Assembly: GCF_026340675.1 (NCBI RefSeq)
Contig: NZ_JAPEOX010000002.1
Location: 2,170,001-2,234,000, forward strand
DNA: 64,000 nucleotides
Source: Streptomyces sp. NBC_01264
Lineage (GTDB): Bacteria; Actinomycetota; Actinomycetes; Streptomycetales; Streptomycetaceae
Reading direction: 5' to 3'
In this document: positions 50,906-62,769 of the stretch, one piece after another
How positions within the stretch are numbered: position 1 is the first letter of the stretch
Layout of the letters: each line of letters opens with the position of its first letter
The notes under the pieces: model-generated
Told to the model about the DNA's origin: nothing
Seen by the model: the letters and a program-made list of their open reading frames with translations, nothing else
Databases searched by the model: none
Position numbers and translations under genes: made by a program

Positions 50906-51820
50906 TCAGGACGGGACGCGCCAGGTGCTCAGGCGGCGTTCGATCGCGACGAGGACCTGGTTGAAGGCGAGGCCGATCGCGGAGATCGTGACGATGCCCG
51001 CGTACATCTGCGGGATCGCGAAGTTGAACTGCGAGGCGTTGATCAGGTAGCCGAGGCCCGCCTTCGCGCCGATCATCTCGGCCGCGACCAGGACCAGGAT
51101 GGAGACGGCCCCCGCCAGCCGGATGCCCGTGAAGATGACCGGCACCGAGGCCGGCAGGATCACCTTCTGGAACAGCTTCGGCGTGGACAGGTCCATCGAG
51201 CGGGCCAGTTTCACCAGTGTCGGATCGGCGTTGCCCACGGCGCTGATGGTGTTCAGCAGGATCGGCCAGACGCAGGCGTACACCACGATCGAGACCTTCG
51301 AGGTCTCCCCGATGCCCAGCAGCAGCACGAACACCGGCAGCAGCGCGAGCGCCGCCGTGTTGCGGAACACCTCCAGCAGCGGCCCGAGCAGCGCCGCCAC
51401 CGGCCGGTACCAGCCGATCAGTAGCCCGAGCGGGACCGCGACGGCCACCGCGATGCCGAATCCGCCGAAGGACCGGGCCAGGCTCGCCTTGCTGTGTTCG
51501 GCGAGCTGGCCGTTGCCCAGCAGCTCCCACCAGGCCTTGGCGACCTCGCTCACCGGCGGCAGGAAGGTCGCGTCGACCAGCCCCAGCCGCGGCGCCGCCT
51601 CCCACAGTCCCAGCAGTGCCAGGATCGCCGCCGAGCGCAGGGCCACCGCCCGCAGCACCCGCAGGGCGCGCAGCGCCACCGACGCGGCCGGTGCCCGTCC
51701 GGGGGCCGGCGCGGGGGTGCGTACCGCCGGGGGCGCGAGGGTCCGTACCGCCGCGGCCTCGGCCTCGGTCTCCGCCTCCGCTTCCGCCACTTCCACTGCC
51801 GCTTCCACCGTGGTGCTCAT
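50906..51820 (-). CDS. Sulfonate/taurine-type ABC transporter permease, SsuC/TauC-like
   Basis: 304 aa. A polar N-terminal extension of ~60 residues rich in Glu, Ala and Pro precedes the first helix (VALRSAAILALLGLWEA). About six helices follow, with SLARSFGGFGIAVAVAVPLGLLIGW and the loop QKVILPASVPVIFTGIRLAGA that contacts the ATPase. ATG 51820 overlaps the ATPase stop (ATGA). It is the channel of the importer. Confidence 0.92.
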   Translation of the reverse strand: MSTTVEAAVEVAEAEAETEAEAAAVRTLAPPAVRTPAPAPGRAPAASVALRALRVLRAVALRSAAILALLGLWEAAPRLGLVDATFLPPVSEVAKAWWELLGNGQLAEHSKASLARSFGGFGIAVAVAVPLGLLIGWYRPVAALLGPLLEVFRNTAALALLPVFVLLLGIGETSKVSIVVYACVWPILLNTISAVGNADPTLVKLARSMDLSTPKLFQKVILPASVPVIFTGIRLAGAVSILVLVAAEMIGAKAGLGYLINASQFNFAIPQMYAGIVTISAIGLAFNQVLVAIERRLSTWRVPS

Positions 51821-52632
51821 ACGGCGACCTCCTCCTTCTCCAGTTGCTGGGCGCGGGCCACCTCGTCGTGGAGCAGGGTCCAGATCTCGTGGCGGTAGCG
51901 GGCGAACTCCGGGCTGGAGCGCAGGTCTTCACCGGTGGCCCCGGTGGCCCGGTCGCCGAACGACACCGGGACGACCTGCTTGACCTTGCCGGGGCGGGAG
52001 GTGATGACGGCCACCCGCTGCCCGAGGTACACGGCCTCTTCGATGCCGTGGGTGATGAACACGACCGTCTTGCCGGTGCTCTGCCAGATCCGCCGCAGTT
52101 CGTCCTGGAGGGACTCGCGGGTCTGCGCGTCGAGCGCGGCGAACGGCTCGTCCATCAGCAGCACGTCCGGGTCGTACGCGAGCGAGCGCGCGATGGCGAC
52201 CCGCTGGCGCATGCCGCCGGACAGTTCGTGCGGGTGCCGGTCCTCGAACCCGGTGAGACCGACGAGGTCAAGGAACTCCCGTGCCTTCGCAGCCCGTTGT
52301 CGGCGCGGGACACCGGTGGCCTCCAGGCCGAACTCGATGTTGCCCAGCGCGGTGCGCCAGGGCAGCAGCGCGTACTGCTGGAAGACGATGCCCCGGTCCA
52401 GCCCCGGCCCGGTGACCGGCTTGCCATCGAGCAGGATCCGGCCGGAGGTGGGCGGGGTCAGGCCGCCGAGGAGGTCGAGGAGGGTGGACTTGCCGCAGCC
52501 GCTGGGGCCCACGACCACCACGAACTCCCCCGACCCGATCTCCAGGTCGATGCCGTCGAGGGCGGTGAACTCGGTCTTCTTGTCCTTCGTCGGGAAGGTC
52601 TTCGTCACGGAGTCGAACACGATCTTCGCCAT
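51817..52632 (-). CDS. Sulfonate/taurine-type ABC transporter ATPase, SsuB/TauB-like
   Basis: 271 aa. Walker A GPSGCGKST at about 43-51, signature LSGGMRQRV, Walker B VLLMDEPFAALD, and H-loop FITHGIEEAVYL. The C-terminal part RVAVITSRPGKVKQVVPVSFGDRA is typical of the SsuB/TauB/NitD group. It lies 9 bases after the binding-protein gene. Confidence 0.93.
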   Translation of the reverse strand: MAKIVFDSVTKTFPTKDKKTEFTALDGIDLEIGSGEFVVVVGPSGCGKSTLLDLLGGLTPPTSGRILLDGKPVTGPGLDRGIVFQQYALLPWRTALGNIEFGLEATGVPRRQRAAKAREFLDLVGLTGFEDRHPHELSGGMRQRVAIARSLAYDPDVLLMDEPFAALDAQTRESLQDELRRIWQSTGKTVVFITHGIEEAVYLGQRVAVITSRPGKVKQVVPVSFGDRATGATGEDLRSSPEFARYRHEIWTLLHDEVARAQQLEKEEVAV

Positions 52633-52641
52633 GGCAGCCGG

Positions 52642-53676
52642 TCAGCCCTTCCCGTGTCCGTTGAACTCGTTGGTGTAGAGGTCGGCCGCCTTGAGCTGGC
52701 CCTTCTTGATCTCGCCGCGGTCGCCGAGCCAGTCGAGCCAGAGCTGGAACTCCTTGTCCTCGATCCGGCCGCCCGTCTCGGCGACTCCGTAGGAGCGCCA
52801 GAACTGCAGGGTCGCCGTGTCCTCGTTGCGGCCGCGCTTCTTGACGATCTCCGTCATCCGCGCGACGACCTGCTCGCGCGGGGTGGTGCGGGACCACTCG
52901 ATGGCCTTGGCCACGCCGGTCACGAAGGTCCGTACGGTGTCCGGGTTCTGCTTGATGAAGCGGTCGGTCATGATGTAGGTCCCGGCGCTGAACGGGCCGA
53001 GCAGTTCCACATCGGTGAACAGCGGGCGGATGCCGCCGGCCGCGAGGGCCTTGTCGCGCAGGACTCCGGTGAGGACACCGACCTCGATCTGCTTCTGCCG
53101 CAGCGACTGTTCGGTGTTGACGGGCGGAACCACGAGGGGCTCGACCTTGGCCGCGTCCTCCTTGGAGAGGCCGCCCCGGCTCAGGTAGATGTCGAGCAGG
53201 GCCTGGTAGTGGGCCCCGAGGGTGTTCATGCCGACCTTCTTGCCGATCAGGTCGCGGGCCGAGCGGATCGGGCTGTCCTCCAGTACGTAGTAACCGCCGT
53301 AGGAGTACTGGTCGGAGCCGTAGGAGGAGATGACGGCCTTGATCGGGGCCTTGGTGGAGGCGAGCTTGATGACGGCTCCGTTGAAGGCGCTGCCGAAGTG
53401 CGTCTGGCCGGTGGCGGCGGACTGGATGTCCTGCGGGCCGCTGATGGTGTTGCCGACCCAGTCCAGGGTCACGTTCCCGAGGTAGCCGAGGTCCGCGGCG
53501 AGCTCGGGGAGGGTGACCGCGCCGACCGCCCCCTGGTACTTCAGGGAGGTGATCTGCTTGCCGCCGGAGCCGCCGGTGGCGGTCGCCGTCCCGCAGCTCA
53601 CCGCGGCCGCCGAGATGCCGAGCAGGGTGAGGAACTGGCGTCGGGAGGTACGGGTGGTGGTGAAGCCTGCGGACAT
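52642..53676 (-). CDS. Sulfonate/taurine-type substrate-binding protein, SsuA/TauA-like
   Basis: 344 aa. The export signal has a twin-arginine motif (TSRRQFLTL) and a lipobox-like VSCG near residue 28, so it is probably a Tat-exported lipoprotein. The mature chain has NMT1/SsuA features: GAVTLPELAADLGYL, GPQDIQSAATGQTHFGSAFNGA and LIGKKVGMNTLGAHYQALLDIYL. It captures an alkanesulfonate or related compound for the SsuB/SsuC pair. Confidence 0.9.
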   Translation of the reverse strand: MSAGFTTTRTSRRQFLTLLGISAAAVSCGTATATGGSGGKQITSLKYQGAVGAVTLPELAADLGYLGNVTLDWVGNTISGPQDIQSAATGQTHFGSAFNGAVIKLASTKAPIKAVISSYGSDQYSYGGYYVLEDSPIRSARDLIGKKVGMNTLGAHYQALLDIYLSRGGLSKEDAAKVEPLVVPPVNTEQSLRQKQIEVGVLTGVLRDKALAAGGIRPLFTDVELLGPFSAGTYIMTDRFIKQNPDTVRTFVTGVAKAIEWSRTTPREQVVARMTEIVKKRGRNEDTATLQFWRSYGVAETGGRIEDKEFQLWLDWLGDRGEIKKGQLKAADLYTNEFNGHGKG

Positions 53677-53726
53677 GGCGATTCCTTGTCGATCCGGGTC
53701 GGGCGGGTGGGGCAGATGGCTCGGAC

Positions 53727-53753
53727 GGTGCGGTCGGTGCGGTCGGTGCGGTC
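53727..53753. repeat. Three 9-base tandem repeats
   Basis: GGTGCGGTC is repeated three times, in the 132-base gap between the flavin reductase end (53809) and the binding-protein start (53676). Confidence 0.8.
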
Positions 53754-53808
53754 GGGTGACCGGGCGGCCGGGCGGAGGAGGCCGGCGGATCCCGTTGTCG
53801 TACGGGGA

Positions 53809-54366
53809 TCAGCGCGCGGTGGTGAGCGCCGCGGCCTGGGCGGCGCGCAGGGCCTCGGCGAACTCGTCGACGGCCTGGTACAGGTCCAGCTCCGCCTCGG
53901 GCCGCAGCCGGTCGGGGCCGTCCCCGCGCTCGACGGAGGAGTCCAGGACGAAGCGGCCGGCGGTGACGTGCCGGGCGCCGAGCGCGGCGAGGACCGGGCG
54001 CAGGGCGTAGTCGATGGTCAGGACGTGGGCCAGGCTGCCGCCGGTGGCCAGCGGGAAGACCGTCTTCCCGGCCAGCCCGTCCTGCGGGAGCAGATCGAGG
54101 AAGGCCTTGAGAAGTCCGGTGTACGAGGCCTTGTAGACGGGCGTCGCGATGACGATCCCGTCGGCTTCGGCGACGGCTTCCAGGGCCCGGCGGATCTCCG
54201 GCTCGCCGCGGCGCGCGGCGAGCAGGTCGGCGGCGGGGAGTTCCCGGACGGCGAGCTGCGCGGTCTCGAACCCGGCGTGGTTCAGGCGGCGCAGGATGTG
54301 GTCGGCGACCACATCGGTACGGGAGTGGAGGGACGGACTGCCGGTGAGGGCGAGCAGCTTGGGCAC
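53809..54366 (-). CDS. NADPH-dependent FMN reductase, SsuE/MsuE-like
   Basis: 185 aa flavodoxin-like fold. The FMN phosphate loop is LTGSPSLHSRT, with GIVIATPVYKASYTGLLKAFLDLLPQ as the second conserved stretch; both are SsuE hallmarks. It supplies FMNH2 to the LLM monooxygenase of the same operon. A hexanucleotide repeat separates it from the TauD gene. Confidence 0.92.
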   Translation of the reverse strand: MPKLLALTGSPSLHSRTDVVADHILRRLNHAGFETAQLAVRELPAADLLAARRGEPEIRRALEAVAEADGIVIATPVYKASYTGLLKAFLDLLPQDGLAGKTVFPLATGGSLAHVLTIDYALRPVLAALGARHVTAGRFVLDSSVERGDGPDRLRPEAELDLYQAVDEFAEALRAAQAAALTTAR

Positions 54367-54435
54367 GGAGCGCTCCTTGGCTGACGGGGAGGGTGGTGGG
54401 GTGGGACGGGTGGTTCGGGGCCGGGCGGTACCTGC

Positions 54436-54505
<70 letters not shown>

Positions 54506-54509
<4 letters not shown>

Positions 54510-55444
54510 GCTTCGGAGGTGGAGGCTCCGGAGGCGATGCCGAAGGCCGGGTCCGGCACGGCCTCGGGGCTGATCAGCCGGGACGGGACCCCGTCGGGCC
54601 CGACGGGGACGTCTCCGTCGACCGTCACGCGGCGCAGGGTGCGCTCGTGGGCGTCGGAGTCGTCGACGCCGTAGTGCTGGGTGGCGCGGTTGTCCCAGAT
54701 CGCGACGTCACCGGCCTGCCACTGCCAGCGGACGGTGTTCTCGGGGAGCTCGATGTGGGCCTGGAAGAGGTCCTGGAGGAGGCGCGAGTCGCGGCCGGTG
54801 AGTCCGTTGATCCGCTGGACGAAGTTGCCGAGCAGCAGGGTGCGTTCTCCGGTCTCGGGGTGGACCCGGACGACCGGGTGCTCGGTGAGGAACTTGGTCG
54901 AGGTGAACACCTCGCGGTACTGGGCGAGCGCCTCGGGCAGGGCGTCGGGCTTCAGGGCGGCGTAGTCGTACTCGTTGGAGTGCACGGCGCGCAGGCTGTC
55001 GGCGAGGACGCGCAGCGGCTCGGGCAGGCCGGCGTAGGCGGTGGCCGTGTTGGCCCACAGGGTGTCGCCCCCGTACGGCGGGATGGTGACGGCGCGCAGG
55101 ATCGAGAAGGCGGGGTAGGCGGGGACGAAGGTGACGTCCGTGTGCCACTGGTTGGCGCGGGCTCCGTGGTGGGAGTCGATGCCGAGCGCGTAACGCCCGT
55201 CGGCGGAGGGCACGGTGGGGTGTGCGACGGGCGCGCCGAGCAGCTCGGCGAAGGCCTCGTGGCCGTCTTCGTCGAGGTGGTCCTGGCCCCGGAAGAAGAC
55301 GACCTTGTGGGCGAGCAGCGCGGCCCGGATCCCGGCGACGGCCTCGGCCTCGAGCTCGCCGCCGAGCCGGACTCCACCGATCTCGGCGCCTATGCGGCCG
55401 CCGATCCTGGTGACGGTGAGGTCGGTGCGGGTGGCAGTGGACAT
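54506..55444 (-). CDS. TauD/TfdA-family 2-oxoglutarate-dependent dioxygenase
   Basis: 312 aa. The iron ligands are H101 and D103 in WHTDVTF, and H257 in ATQHYGVDD; the 2-oxoglutarate Arg is in HERTLRR. Such enzymes oxidise taurine, alkyl sulfates or alkanesulfonates and release sulfite or sulfate. AGGAG precedes the ATG at 55444. It is the first gene of the organosulfur operon, so its promoter is likely in the long 5' gap. It gives a second, oxygenase-type route beside the FMNH2 monooxygenase. Confidence 0.92.
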
Positions 55445-55768
55445 GAGGAGGCTCCTTGTTTATTTCCGCAGAGGAAGAAATGAGGGAAGCGAAGACGACG
55501 GGCATCCGACCGGGGAAGGCGGACGGGTGGTGCTGTGCGGCGGGCGAAGAGGTTTCGGCGGGCAGGGGCCGGCGGAGTTCGCGGGCCGACGGGTCGACGA
55601 GCAGACGAGTGGACGGGCAGCCGTCGGCCGGCGACGGGGCGAGCGGGCGGTACTCGGATCCGATCGGCCCGGACCCGGAGCGACGCGGTGCGAGCCCGGA
55701 CGGCCACCCCGGACGACGGGGCGCACGAACGCCCGGCCACTCGGCAAGTCGGCGGCACAAGGGACCCT

Positions 55769-55870
55769 GGGGGCTCAGGGGCTCAGGGGCTCAGAGACTC
55801 CGGGACTCAGAGACTCCGGGACTCCGGGGGCTCAGAGACTCCGGGACTCCGGGACTCCGGGACTCCGGGG
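55769..55870. repeat. Short tandem octamer repeats
   Basis: Three copies of GGGGCTCA are followed by a run of GGGACTCC and GAGACTCC units with interspersed GGGGCTCA. No coding frame in it has normal codon bias. Confidence 0.85.
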
Positions 55871-56249
55871 CGGCAGACGCTCAGGAACAGCGCGGGGCCG
55901 TACAGCGACGGCCCTGACACTCGCCCGGCGCGGTACAGAGGCCGGGGGTGTGGAGCCGCGGGGCGAGGAACTCGGTCGCGGTCATGTCCCGGAGACTGCC
56001 AGCGCCCCCACCCCCGGTCAACCCCATCGAGCATCCCCCACCATCGCCCCGGACCCCCTACACGCACACCCCATGACCTGCACTTTCACCATTTCCCGCC
56101 ACCCCCGGAACGGCCGAAACCCATGGCCTGATTTCACGCCCCCGCAACGCACCCGCCACGCACCGCGCCATCCCGGCCCCACCACATCCCGGCCCCGCCA
56201 CACCCCGTCCCACCTCAAGCCGGCCCCCCTCAGCCCCGCCGGCCAGAAT

Positions 56250-56315
56250 CAGCCCCGCCGGCGTTTGAGGCGCGGGGTCCGGGGCCCGGGGCGGAGCCCC
56301 GCAACGGCGCCGCAC
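56250..56315. repeat. Dispersed Streptomyces-type intergenic repeat
   Basis: Contains AGCCCCGCCGGCGTTTGAGG, then a G-rich arm and GGGGCGGAGCCCC. The same unit is at 14718-14776 and, with changes, at 62724-62768; an inverted form is at 14492-14530. Confidence 0.8.
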
Positions 56316-56413
56316 CCCGTCCGCACCCCGCCCCGCACGCCCCGACACGTCCCCGCCGAGCGCGGCGACACGGCATGATCGGGGCCGTACCCCATCCCCC
56401 GAGGAGCCCGCCC

Positions 56414-57595
56414 GTGCCCCCCACCCCCGGTGACAGCCGGGCCGCCGCCAATGCCGCCTCCGTGCTCCGTGCCGTCCTGACCCACGGCCCCCTCGCCCGG
56501 AGCGACATCCCGAAGCTCTGCGGTCTCAGCCCGGCCGCCGTGTCCCGGCAGGCCACGGCCCTCCTCCGGGCCGGCCTCCTGCGCGAGTGCCCCGAGCCGG
56601 AGCCGCTTTCCGCGACCGCCGGCCCCGGCCGCCCCCGCATCCCCCTCGACCTGCACACCGGCCCCCTCGGCGGCCCCCTCGCCGCCGGCCTGCACATCGG
56701 CGTGCCCGCCTCCACCTTCGGCCTCGTGGACCTGCGCGGCCGCGTCCTGGCCCGCCGCTCCTTCCCGCACGCGGGCCGCTCCCCCGCCGGGCTCCCCGCC
56801 TCCATCGCCGCCGAACTGGGCCGGTTCCTCCGGGACGCCAACCCCACCGGCCGCCCCCTGCTCGGCGTCGGCGCGGCCCTCGGCGGCTGGGTCCGCCCCG
56901 CCGACGGGACCGTCGTCCGCCACGACGCCCTCGGCTGGCGCGACCTCCCCCTCGCCGCCGAGCTCTCCGACCGCCTCGGCCTGCCCGTCTCCGTGGACAA
57001 CCACGCCCGGGCCGTCGCCCACGCCGAGATCCTCTTCGGCCGCCCGGAGGCCCACTCCAGCCTCCTCCACCTCTTCATCGGCAACGTCGTGGACGCCGCC
57101 TTCGGCATCGAGGGCACCGTGCACCAGGGCCCGGGAGCCGCCGCCGGGGACGTCGCGCACCTCCCGGTGCCCGGTTCGCCGACCCCCTGCGCGTGCGGCC
57201 GTACGGGCTGCCTCCAGGCGAGCGCCTCCGACGGGGTCATCGGCGCCGAGGCCGTGCGCCGGGGCATCGTCCCGGAGCCCTCCATCAACCTGCTGGTCGA
57301 CGCGGCCGCCGCCGGCGACCCCCGCGCCGACCGGCTGCTGCGCGAACGCGCCCGTACGGTCGGCCGGGCCGCGGCCCTGCTCCTCGACGTGTTCAACCCG
57401 GCCGTCATGGTGGTCGCGGAGCTGGCCAGCATCCTCCACGACGGCTACCTCGACGAGATCCGCGCCGCGGCCGGTGACCAGGACCGCTACGGGCGGCGGA
57501 TCGTCGCCCCGCACGCGGGTCCCGCCGTACTCCCGGTAGCCTCCGCGACCGTCCTCCTCGCCCCGCTCTTTCGTGACCCCTCCCGACTCACATGA
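56414..57595 (+). CDS. ROK-family transcriptional regulator
   Basis: 393 aa from GTG 56414, chosen because GAGGAG lies upstream; an ATG at 56375 gives a longer chain. An N-terminal winged helix (LRAVLTHGPLARSDIPKLCGLSPAAVSRQ) is joined to a ROK sugar-kinase-like domain with LGGWVRPADG, SVDNHARAVAHAE and the zinc motif CACGRTGCLQ. It probably represses sugar or amino-sugar genes. It is next to the mutase operon on the same strand but 62 bases away and need not regulate it. Confidence 0.88.
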   Translation: MPPTPGDSRAAANAASVLRAVLTHGPLARSDIPKLCGLSPAAVSRQATALLRAGLLRECPEPEPLSATAGPGRPRIPLDLHTGPLGGPLAAGLHIGVPASTFGLVDLRGRVLARRSFPHAGRSPAGLPASIAAELGRFLRDANPTGRPLLGVGAALGGWVRPADGTVVRHDALGWRDLPLAAELSDRLGLPVSVDNHARAVAHAEILFGRPEAHSSLLHLFIGNVVDAAFGIEGTVHQGPGAAAGDVAHLPVPGSPTPCACGRTGCLQASASDGVIGAEAVRRGIVPEPSINLLVDAAAAGDPRADRLLRERARTVGRAAALLLDVFNPAVMVVAELASILHDGYLDEIRAAAGDQDRYGRRIVAPHAGPAVLPVASATVLLAPLFRDPSRLT

Positions 57596-57657
57596 GAGGG
57601 GGAGATCACATCCGGCGGTTATAGGTCGTTCACAAGGACCCCCCTACCATTCGAGCC

Positions 57658-59510
57658 ATGACGGTCCTGCCTGATGACGGGCTCTCCTTGGCCGCCGAAT
57701 TCCCTGACGCGACGCATGAGCAGTGGCAGCGCCTGGTAGAGGGCGTGCTGCGCAAGTCGGGCAAGGAAGTTTCCGGCGAGGCAGCGGAAGACGCGTTGTC
57801 CACGAAGCTTGAAGACGGGCTCACCACCCGGCCGCTGTACACCGCGCCCGAAACGGCACCCGACACCGGTTTCCCCGGTTTCGCGCCCTTCGTACGCGGC
57901 GGTCGCGCCGAGGGCAGCGCCGCCTCGGGCTGGGACGTGCGCCAGCGGATCGCGGGCACCGACCCCGTACGGGTGAACGACGCGGCCCTGGCCGACCTGG
58001 AGAACGGCACCACCTCGCTGTGGCTGGCCGTCGGCGACGCCGGCCTCCCCGTCGAGGGCCTGGGCCGTGCGCTGGAGGGGGTCTACCTCGACCTCGCGCC
58101 CGTCTCCCTGGACCCCGGCGCCCAGTACGCCGAGGCCGCCCGGGCCCTGCTCGCGCTGTACGCCGAGCGCCAGGTGGCCCCCGAGGCCGCCCACGCCTCG
58201 CTCGGCGCCGACCCGCTGGGCCACGAGGCCCGGACGGGTGAGGCCCTGGACCTGGCGGAGGCCGCCGCGCTCGCCACGGAGACGGCCGCCTGGCCCCACG
58301 TGCGGGCCCTGACCGTCGACGCCCTGCCGTACCACGAGGCGGGCGGCAGCGCCGCCGAGGAGCTGGGGCTGTCCCTGGCCACCGGGGTCGCCTACCTGCG
58401 CGCCCTCACCGACACGGGTCTGAGCACCGAAGCGGCCCTCGGCGAGCTGGAGTTCCGCTACGCCGCCACCGCCGACCAGTTCCTCACCATCGCCAAGCTG
58501 CGCGCCGCCCGCCGGCTGTGGGCCCGGATCGCCGAGGCCTGCGGGGCTCCGGCGGCCGGCGCCCAGCGCCAGCACGCGGTGACCTCGCCGGTGATGATGA
58601 CCCGCCGCGACCCGTGGGTGAACATGCTGCGCACCACCGTCGCCTGCATGGCGGCGGGCGTGGGCGGAGCGGACGCGGTCACCGTGCTGCCGTTCGACCA
58701 GGACCTCGGCCTGCCCGACGCGTTCGCGCGCCGGATCTCCCGCAACACCTCCACGATCCTGCTGGAGGAGTCCCACCTGGCCCGGGTGATCGACCCGGCG
58801 GGCGGCTCGTACTACGTCGAGCAGCTCACCGACGAACTCGCCCACGCCGCCTGGGAGTTCTTCCAGACCATCGAGAAGGCCGGCGGCCAGGCCGCCGCCC
58901 TGCGCTCGGGCCTGGTCGCCGAACGCCTCGCCGCCACCTGGGCCGCGCGCTCGAAGAAGCTGTCGACCCGCCGCGAACCCGTCACCGGGGTCAGCGAGTT
59001 CCCGCACCTCTCCGAGAAGCCGGTCGTACGGGAACCCGCGCCGGCCCCGCTCACCGGCGGACTGCCGCGCGTGCGGCGCGACGAGGCGTACGAGGCCCTG
59101 CGCGCGCGCAGCGACGTACACCTGGAGGCGACGGGGGCCCGGCCCACCGTCTTCCTGGCGGCCCTGGGCCCGGCGGCCGCGCACACCGCCCGCGCCACCT
59201 TCGCCTCCAACCTGTTCCAGGCGGGCGGCATCACCCCGGTCCACGACCCGGTGTCGGTGACCCCGGAGACCGCGGCCGCGGCCTACGCCGCGAGCGGCGC
59301 CGACGGCATGGCCGTGCTGTGCTCCAGCGACGCGCTGTACGAGGAGCAGGCCGAGGCGGTGGCCGCGGCCCTGCGCTCGGCGGGCGCGACGACCGTGTTC
59401 CTCGCGGGCAGGCCCGGCACCGCCGCGGCGGCCGTGGACGAGTACGTCTTCGCCGGCTGCGACGCCGTCGCCGTGCTGTCCTCCGTACTCGACCGGATGG
59501 GAGTCGCGCA

Positions 59511-59514
<4 letters not shown>
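57658..59514 (+). CDS. mutA: Methylmalonyl-CoA mutase small subunit
   Basis: 618 aa. Mutase barrel sequences are present ([80 protein letters not shown]) but the C-terminal B12 domain lacks the DxHxxG cobalt motif, as is normal for the small subunit. With the large subunit it interconverts methylmalonyl-CoA and succinyl-CoA. Its stop overlaps the next start in GTGA. Confidence 0.95.
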
Positions 59515-61706
<2,192 letters not shown>

Positions 61707-61716
61707 TCGCGCCGCC

Positions 61717-62703
61717 GTGCCGCCGCGGATCGACATCACCGCCTACACCAAGGGCGTGCTCGACGGGAAGCGCGCGTTCATCGCGCGCGCGATCACCCTC
61801 GTGGAGTCCACCCTGCCCGCGCACCGGGCCCTCGCCCAGAGCCTGTTGACGGAGCTCCTCCCCCACGCGGGGCGGGCGCGCCGGATCGGCATCAGCGGGG
61901 TACCGGGCGTCGGGAAATCCACCTTCATCGACGCCTTCGGCACGATGCTGACGGGCCTCGGCCACCGGGTGGCGGTCCTGGCCGTCGACCCGTCTTCCAC
62001 CCGTACGGGCGGCTCCATCCTGGGCGACAAGACCCGCATGGAGCGCCTCTCCGTGGATCCCGCCGCCTTCGTCCGCCCGTCCCCCTCGGCGGGGACGCTG
62101 GGCGGGGTCGCGAAGGCCACCCGGGAATCGATCATCGTGATGGAGGCGGCCGGCTACGACGTGGTCCTCGTCGAAACGGTGGGCGTCGGCCAGTCGGAGA
62201 CCACGGTCGCCGGCATGGTCGACTCCTTCCTCCTGCTCTCCCTCGCCCGCACGGGCGACGGCCTCCAGGGCATCAAGAAGGGCGTCCTGGAACTGGCCGA
62301 CGTCCTGGCCGTCAACAAGGCGGACGGCCCGCACGAGCGCGACGCGAAGTCCGCGGCACGCGAACTGTCCAGCGCCCTGCGCCTGATGCACCCGGCCGAC
62401 GCCGCGTGGACCCCGCCGGTCCTGACGTGCAGCGCCCGGGAATCCACGGGCCTGGAGGAGGTCTGGAACCGCCTGGAACAACACCGCCGGCTCCTGGAGG
62501 CAGGCGGCCGCCTGGCGTCGAAGCGCGCGGCCCAGCAGGTGGAGTGGACCTGGTCGATGGTCCGCGACGAACTCCTGGAACGCCTCCGCTCGAACCCGGC
62601 GGTACGGAACCTGGCCCCGACCCTGGAATCAGCGGTCCGAGCGGGCACCCTGACCCCGACCCTGGCGGCGGACCGCCTGCTGTCGGCTTTCACGGACTCC
62701 TGA
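61717..62703 (+). CDS. meaB: Methylmalonyl-CoA mutase-associated GTPase MeaB
   Basis: 328 aa, GTG start 10 bases after the mutase. P-loop GVPGVGKST at 61-69, VLAVDPSSTRTGGSILGDKTRM, VVLVETVGVGQSE and the base-recognition NKAD are all seen. MeaB protects the mutase and helps exchange of damaged cofactor using GTP. Confidence 0.95.
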   Translation: MPPRIDITAYTKGVLDGKRAFIARAITLVESTLPAHRALAQSLLTELLPHAGRARRIGISGVPGVGKSTFIDAFGTMLTGLGHRVAVLAVDPSSTRTGGSILGDKTRMERLSVDPAAFVRPSPSAGTLGGVAKATRESIIVMEAAGYDVVLVETVGVGQSETTVAGMVDSFLLLSLARTGDGLQGIKKGVLELADVLAVNKADGPHERDAKSAARELSSALRLMHPADAAWTPPVLTCSARESTGLEEVWNRLEQHRRLLEAGGRLASKRAAQQVEWTWSMVRDELLERLRSNPAVRNLAPTLESAVRAGTLTPTLAADRLLSAFTDS

Positions 62704-62723
62704 CCCTCCCCGGCGCCGCTATC

Positions 62724-62768
62724 CAGCCCCGCCGGGGTTTGCGGCGCGGGGTCTGGGGCGGAGCCAGG
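62724..62768. repeat. Dispersed intergenic repeat copy at the MeaB/asparaginase junction
   Basis: Diverged copy of the repeat at 14718 and 56250: CAGCCCCGCCGGGGTTTGCG with a G-rich arm and GGGGCGGAGCC. It lies between the convergent MeaB and asparaginase genes. Confidence 0.7.
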
Positions 62769-62769
62769 G

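Larger units (their letters stand above)
55445..56413. other. Gene-free 970-base region upstream of the organosulfur operon
   Basis: I find no convincing gene. Contents: G/C-rich spacer, the short tandem repeats at 55769-55870, a 34-codon minus-strand frame (55881-55985) that codes five Cys-containing positions but without a convincing ribosome site, a C-rich stretch around 56000-56220, and a dispersed intergenic repeat (56250-56315). The operon promoter and any leader should be here. Confidence 0.6.

Noticed and set aside
55881..55985. 34-codon Cys-containing frame as a gene
   Set aside because: No convincing ribosome site and rare TGT codons; kept only as an observation.
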